Shown here one piece after another: positions 58,857 to 64,000 of a stretch of DNA of 64,000 nt. The DNA is taken from NCBI GenBank assembly GCA_032622095.1, contig CP136066.1, forward strand, positions 149,079,559-149,143,558. The letters run 5' to 3'. Numbering within the stretch: position 1 is the first letter of the stretch; every line of letters begins with the position of its first letter. The notes beneath the pieces were generated by a model, which worked only from the letters and a program-made list of their open reading frames with translations, was not told the origin of the DNA and did not search any database. This DNA is from Siphonodentalium dalli. Lineage: Eukaryota > Mollusca > Scaphopoda > Gadilida > Siphonodentaliidae. Both the position numbers and the translations under genes were made by a program.

Positions 58857-59017
58857 CTCCCTCCTTCAGACAATGATGTATACCACCATGTATCAACTGT
58901 CTCCAGTGCGGGACAAAATTCAAACCGTTCTGTATAAAATTCAGAACGACCCCTCCTCATTTCAACTAATATGAGAACGAGCATCACTCCCATCATTGTT
59001 TCGATTGACTGATGCAT
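58805..59017 (-). CDS. Possible secreted first exon, weak
   Basis: A 70-codon minus ORF begins with two candidate starts. The second gives MMGVMLVLILVE, a short signal-like hydrophobic segment, followed by RFEFCPALETVDTWWYTSL. A TTTTATAG box lies about 80 bases upstream (about 59094-59101), a plausible promoter spacing. No domain is recognised, the end runs into a tandem repeat, and no strong donor was seen. It may be chance. Confidence 0.2.
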   Translation of the reverse strand: MHQSIETMMGVMLVLILVEMRRGRSEFYTERFEFCPALETVDTWWYTSLSEGGRGSTVSYVHLNDKFVHC

Positions 59018-59337
59018 ACCTTCTCATAAATTTGAAGAACACCCATTTAAGTCACACGAATAATGAGTTCATGGTGTGGAGGAGGAGCGATAACTATAAA
59101 ACCTCATAAACATTTATTTTTAAAGGACGGGAGACATTCACAGTAGGTACATGATGTGTAAACAACCATATAAGTCTGAGCGCATCAGCATTGAACAGTA
59201 GAGCATGTAGAGTTATTTGTGGTTAAATTTGTGAAGTCTGGTGTTCATTTGGTGGTACTGGTCTTACAGACCTTTATCATATTTATTTTATTTCGTTCGA
59301 ACCCATGTCGAAGGCATTGTGTCCCTTTAACTAAAAT

Positions 59338-61010
59338 AACTGTATATGGTGATACCTCGCTCATCGACGAATTTACATTGTATGGTGATACCTCGCTCTC
59401 GATGAATTTACTTTATATGGTGATACCTCGCTCATCGATTAATTTACTTTATATGGTGATACATCGATCATCGATGAATTTACTTGGTATGGTGATACCC
59501 CGCTCATCGATGAATTTACTTTATATGGTGATACATCGATCATCGATGAATTTACTTGGTATGGTGATACCCCGCTCATCGATGAATTTACTTTATATGG
59601 TGATACCTCGCTCATCGATGAATGTACTGTATATGGTGATAGCACGCTCATCGATGAATTTACTTTATATGGCGATACCACGCTCATCGATGAATTTACT
59701 TTATATGGTGATACCTCGCTCATCGATGAATTTACTTTATATGGTGATACCTCGCTCATCGATGAATTTACATTATATTTGTGATACCTCGCTCATCGAT
59801 GAATTTACTTTATACAGTGATACACCGCTTATCGATTTTACTGTATATGGTGATAGCCGCTCGATGAATTTACTTTATATTGTGATACCTCGCTCATCGA
59901 TGAATTTACATTATATTTGTGATACCTCGCTCATCGATGAATTTACTTTATACAGTGATACACCGCTTATCGATTTTACTGTATATGGTGATAGCCCGCT
60001 CATAGATGAATTTACTTTATATGGTGATACCTCGCTCGTCGATGAATTTACTTTATATAGTGATACCTCGCTCATCGATGAATTTACTTTATATGGTGAT
60101 ACCTCGCTCATCGATGAATTTACTTTATACAGTGATACACCGCTTATCGATTTTACTGTATATGGTGATACCCCGCTCATAGATGAATTTACTTTATATG
60201 GTGATACCTCGCTCGTCGATGAATTTACTTTATATAGTGATACCTCGCTCATCGATGAATTTACTTTATATGGTGATACCCCGCTCTCGATGAATTTACT
60301 TTATATAGTGATACCTCGCCCATCGATGAATTTACATTATATGGTGATACCTCGCTCATCGATGAATTTACTTTATATAGTGATACCTCGCCCATCGATG
60401 AATTTACATTATATGGTGATACCCCGCTCTCGATGAATTTACTTTATATGGTGATACCCCGCTCTCGATGAATTTACTTTATATGGTGATACCTCGCTCG
60501 TCGATGAATTTACTTTATATAGTGATACCTCGCTCATCGATGAATTTACTTTATATGGTGATACCTCGCTCATCGATGAATTTACTTTATACAGTGATAC
60601 ACCGCTTATCGATTTTACTGTATATGGTGATACCCCGCTCATAGATGAATTTACTTTATATGGTGATACCTCGCTCGTCGATGAATTTACTTTATATAGT
60701 GATACCTCGCTCATCGATGAATTTACTTTATATGGTGATACCCCGCTCTCGATGAATTTACTTTATATAGTGATACCTCGCCCATCGATGAATTTACATT
60801 ATATGGTGATACCTCGCTCATCGATGAATTTACTTTATATAGTGATACCTCGCCCATCGATGAATTTACATTATATGGTGATACCCCGCTCTCGATGAAT
60901 TTACTTTATATGGTGATACCCCGCTCTCGATGAATTTACTTTATATGGTGATACCTCGCTCATCGATGAATTTACTTTATATGGTGATACCCCGCTATCG
61001 ATGAATTTCA
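59338..61010 (+). repeat. 36-bp satellite with higher-order structure
   Basis: About 46 tandem units contain TATATGGTGATACCTCGCTC, then ATCGATGAATTTACTTTA. The core TCATCGATGA is a perfect palindrome. Units lacking one base (CGCTCTCGATG) or with CCGCTTATCGATTTTAC mark higher-order patterns. A 462-bp compound unit at 60012-60473 is repeated at 60474-60935 with no difference visible to me; a shorter compound of about 139 bp repeats at 59769 and 59908. Because 36 is a multiple of three, 405 codons stay open on the plus strand (59219-60436) and 91-113 on the minus. The frames shift between variants, so this is not a gene. Confidence 0.95.
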
Positions 61011-61059
61011 CAGTAGGCACTGAGTCAGTTTGGTCAATAGCTGGTAGTAAATTTCATAT

Positions 61060-62260
61060 CGAAATCTGAATATTTCTCTACTGCTGTGATAGTATTACAA
61101 CAGACTTCCCTTTTACTGAAAATATGGCCACATTAATCCAAGATGGCCTCCAAAATGCTGACCGAAATTTGAGGAATTTTCGTACTTGTCTCTTAAAACG
61201 TTAACGACTGTTTGAAAGCGGTGGCTGATAGAAAATTAATATTAAATAAATGTTAACACCTAACCATTCTGACAACATAATAAGTCCTATTTCGCGTCTA
61301 ATTACTGCCAACTATCATTCAAATTTTAATTCATAAATATGCTATAAATTTTTTCAAGAAATCAATTTCAGGTGTTAAACAGAAAATAACTGAATTTGAT
61401 GAAGAAAATGTTCAAAAATTTAAATATAACGATTTCCATATAATTAAAACCAAAAACAATGCTTTTGCATTCAAGATGGCGGCCAAAATAGCTACCAAAC
61501 TAGAGAAATCACTAAAATATGTCCAATGTCCATTGTATCATTCATAATGCGCGATTTAGTGCATATAGGTGGATATATTTTATCCAAGTTGGCGAAAGAA
61601 CATGGACTTATGAAACAATAAGGATATTTTGTGAGCCATGGCTGTTTATACCCAAGAATCCAAGAGAATGAAACCACCAACATGAGATAAAATCATCAAG
61701 AAAGCAGCCATGGAATTTAAGAGTATGCATTGAATCAGGAAGGACATTTTAGATGAGAAAATGGTGATATTTCTGCATTAGTGCTACCATTGTATCAAAC
61801 TTGCTCTTGGTAGAGAAAAGTGGACCTCAAAATCCAAGATGGCTCCCAAAACGGCTACCGAATTTCGAAACAAAGGAGTTTCACACCGCCTCTTAAATCA
61901 TTCACAACTGTTTGAAATCGGTGGCTATTTGCAGCATTATTTTTAATAAATTATGATATATAACTACTCGGTAAGCATAACATGTTGGATTAACATATTA
62001 TTATGCATGTGCATCTACATTCAAAATGGCGACTATGGTGGTTACCAGAATTGAGAACTCATCCAAATTTGCTAAAGTTTTATTGATAACGCTCCTAACG
62101 TGTGTTTCCGTGACTTCTGATAACCCATTTGTTCTATGTTGGCAAAAGACCCATTAATTCTGAAACAATATGAATATTTTGCGACACTCGCTGTTTATTC
62201 CCGACATTTCAACAGCATAACATCATAGAAACCACGAATTTAGATAAACAATATATGCTG
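61060..62260 (+). repeat. Two diverged tandem units of about 0.7 kb
   Basis: Each unit holds two AAGATGGC/AAAATGGC modules. The first (61137, 61838) reads CCAAGATGGCYYCCAAAA, GCTRACCGAA, CTCTTAAA and ACTGTTTGAAAKCGGTGGCT. The second (61473, 62025) reads GCATTCAAGATGGCG or ACATTCAAAATGGCG, AGAGAAATCACTAAA or GAGAACTCATCCAAA, GTTGGC-AAAGA, TGAAACAATA-G-ATATTTTG and GCTGTTTATNCCC. Identity is clearly incomplete, so the duplication is old. No coding frame persists. Confidence 0.7.
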
Positions 62261-62880
62261 TTGCCCCCATAATTATATGAACATCCTGAAAAAGCTGATC
62301 GGGTGACTGGAATGAAAAATCATAACGCAATATTAAGGCTGTCGGTAATGAGCAATACTTTACAAGAAAACCATAATCAGACATGGTACCGCCCTCAAGA
62401 TCATATTATTAGCCATAAATATAAATTATAATATAAAATATATTGGTTACATGAATGCACCGCCTCAGAATTCCGTTAAAACAACTAACCCTTCAAATTA
62501 TTAAAAAAAACTACAGCTTATTACTGAAGGTTTCTCATTCAACACACCAGAAAGCTTCTAAATGCGGATCAAAAATCGGAGGCATTGTGTTCCCGCCAAG
62601 AGTGCATGGCCCAGCCATTGTTCATACCTAAACATCGAAAGCAATTAACGCAGTGATAATAGTTACATACTGCAACTATAAGACATCCAGTGAATACACA
62701 CCCAAAGAAACCCGAAATGTGTTGTCCTGCGAGAAATGCCATCGCTATATCTCAATTTGACATGGCCAGATTAGACTTCCTACAATATCCTAAAACAATA
62801 AAGCCTCTCAAATCATCGGCATAGTCAACAGAACTTTCACGAACTTGGACATCGACACTTTCTAATCGTGTAATTGGGAA
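62261..62880. other. No recognisable feature
   Basis: No ORF above 60 codons, repeat or RNA signal was found. Confidence 0.35.
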
Positions 62881-62883
62881 TTG

Positions 62884-63000
62884 GATTGGATTGGATTGGA
62901 TTGTTTATTTGCACAAATTAAATACATAATACAAAAACATATCCTGACAATTTGCACAGGAGCGGAATGGCCAAAACAGGCCGTCTTCCTGTCGCCCCTT
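62884..63000 (-). mobile_element. LINE/SINE 3' end with (ATCCA)n tail
   Basis: On the minus strand GGGGCGACAGGAAGACGGCC, TTTTGGCCATTCCGCTCC, then TTTGTGCAAATAAACAATCC, are followed by ATCCA repeats. The polyadenylation-like AATAAA precedes the pentanucleotide tail, as in the LINE at 14135. Only the 3' end is present. Confidence 0.7.
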
Positions 63001-63400
63001 ATACACAATAGAGAATAGTAGATGGCGATCATATTGTTGTGTGATAATCGAGATGTTGCATGAAAGTCAGCTATGGTTGAGAGAATTTGTTACAAATTTG
63101 GGGTTGTGTTTTATTTATACATTTTGTTCGGGCAGCTATGATGAGATATATGTCTAAACAATTATGTGTCCATGGATTTGTGCCCATAAATGGTGAGTAA
63201 TCCAGGGTTACGGCACATGACGGGGCACATCTCTCAATCGCGATTATACATTATACATGTATACTTATTGTTTCAATTACTTTCTACAATCTCGGCATCT
63301 TACTGAGTTACTATAGTGTGATTGCACATTTATACTTGTGGAAGATTTCAAGATGGTTCTGCTAACTGCCAATTTTTGTGTTCACGGGGGGAGAACTGCG
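63001..63400. other. No recognisable feature
   Basis: Spacer sequence. The short GATAAAGAGACG-triplicate that follows starts at about 63422. Confidence 0.3.
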
Positions 63401-63408
63401 ACGTGAGG

Positions 63409-63478
63409 ATCGGTGGCATTCCGATAAAGAGACGTTGGAATTCCGATAAAGAGACGGTGGAAATCCGATAAACGAGAC
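63409..63478 (+). repeat. Three short tandem units
   Basis: GTGGCATTCCGATAAAGAGAC, TTGGAATTCCGATAAAGAGAC and GTGGAAATCCGATAAACGAGAC are three units of 21-23 bases. CCGATAAA reappears in the adjacent hairpin at 63661. Confidence 0.85.
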
Positions 63479-63502
63479 GGTTCGCTTTCGGCGACAAACG
63501 AG

Positions 63503-63858
63503 ATTTTCTTCGTGTTTGGGCATTCAAACGGAATTGCCGTGACAAGTCAGGTTTCGTATCATCATATCGTTATTTAAGTTACTAATATCCATCAAAATAT
63601 AGACGCTACAGTGACTAAAACCAAGAGAATAGCCATTTAAAAGGCACGCGACGGTTCGTTTTCCGATAAAAGACACGCGACGGTTCGTTTTTATCGGAAA
63701 ACGAACCGTCGCGTGACTTTTAAATGTCGATTCTATTGGTTATACTCACTGTAGCGTCTAGATTTTGATGGATATTAGTAACTAAAATAACTATATGATG
63801 ATATGAAACCTGATTTGTCACGGCAATTCCGTTTGAATGCCCAAAACACGAAGAAAAA
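63503..63858. mobile_element. 356-bp near-perfect inverted repeat (foldback)
   Basis: The left arm TTTTCTTCGTGTTTGGGC, CATTCAAACGGAATTGCCGTG, ACAAGTCAGGTTTC, TTAGTTACTAATATCCATC- and GACGCTACAGTGA pairs with the right arm through to GAAGAAAAA (63858). The centre is near 63681. It also holds a nested GCACGCGACGGTTCGTTTTCCGATAAAA repeat in both orientations. Few mismatches are visible, so the palindrome is young or under conversion. Confidence 0.9.
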
Positions 63859-64000
63859 CACGTGAGTCAGGTGACCTGCGTGGGCAATGTCAGTAATCAT
63901 TGCAAGTTACACGTACGTACACTGGCTATTGACTGGTACGGTTACATATTATGATTCATTGTTCAGCCACCTTTCAATAAATGTTCTAAGTTGTAAACCT

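Noticed and set aside
59150-59218. TATAAG box about 25 bases before a CATCAGCATT start-like region
   Set aside because: It would drive only the satellite ORF. A single TATA-like word in AT-rich DNA is weak evidence.
59219-60436. A 405-codon open frame, the longest in the window
   Set aside because: It is a by-product of a 36-bp satellite. The frame alternates between two readings of the same monomer, and the opposite strand is open too. No signal or domain supports translation.
59338-61010. Regular 36-bp repeats reminiscent of a CRISPR array
   Set aside because: The repeats are directly contiguous without unique spacers, and the surrounding DNA is animal-like with LINEs and lectin exons.

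Overview
This window looks like animal nuclear DNA: AT-rich, intron-dominated, with long-ORF density near random expectation and many decayed transposable elements. Several repeat styles point to a marine lophotrochozoan, most likely a mollusc. They include tandem-core plus (GACA)n elements resembling the 'pearl'/CvA type, blocks built on 'agggccgtaactc' or 'gggagataactcc', and LINEs with pentanucleotide tails. The organism assignment is inference.

Host genes: the only convincing host coding signal is on the minus strand. A signal peptide plus PAN/apple exon (46019-46289), the N-terminal half of a C-type lectin domain (CTLD, 12701-12865) and its C-terminal half with the stop codon (7720-7949) all have phase-1 junctions. 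They can be read as one three-exon gene of about 222 residues spread over 38.6 kb. A frameshifted second PAN exon lies at 50665-50845. A possible secreted first exon at 58805-59017 is weak.

Mobile DNA, left to right: a TTAA-flanked MITE end (1-137); head-to-tail Helitron-like elements (1031-2374); an L1/Tx1-like LINE relic (2450-3425); an inverted pair of tRNA-derived SINEs (about 4.8 and 5.9 kb); a long-TIR MITE (7095-7550); a TTAA MITE (11971-12498); a 5'-truncated LINE (14135-16412); a 1.1 kb TTAA element (18859-19991); a SINE-like tandem block (20040-20790); a foldback element whose arms are satellite arrays (20844-22139); more TTAA MITEs (27 and 29.8 kb); two pseudogene pieces of a transposon-associated family with HEExDTR/DTDVLVLL/GCDT motifs (30.8-32.2 and 35.6-36.0 kb); a 2.27 kb palindrome with about 1 kb arms (36031-38302); a Helitron-like cluster (39330-43041); further TTAA MITEs (43551-44053, 44570-44722); and a LINE split by a 1.85 kb block of palindromic units (54835-57290). 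A 36-bp satellite with a just-duplicated 462-bp higher-order unit follows (59338-61005), then a 0.7 kb-unit tandem repeat (61060-62260), a LINE/SINE tail (62884-63000) and a 356-bp near-perfect hairpin (63503-63858).

I found no prokaryotic-type operon, CRISPR array, rRNA or functional tRNA gene. The most unusual structures are the foldback and palindromic elements, the abutting Helitron-like ends and the satellite. None can be called a new biological system from sequence alone.
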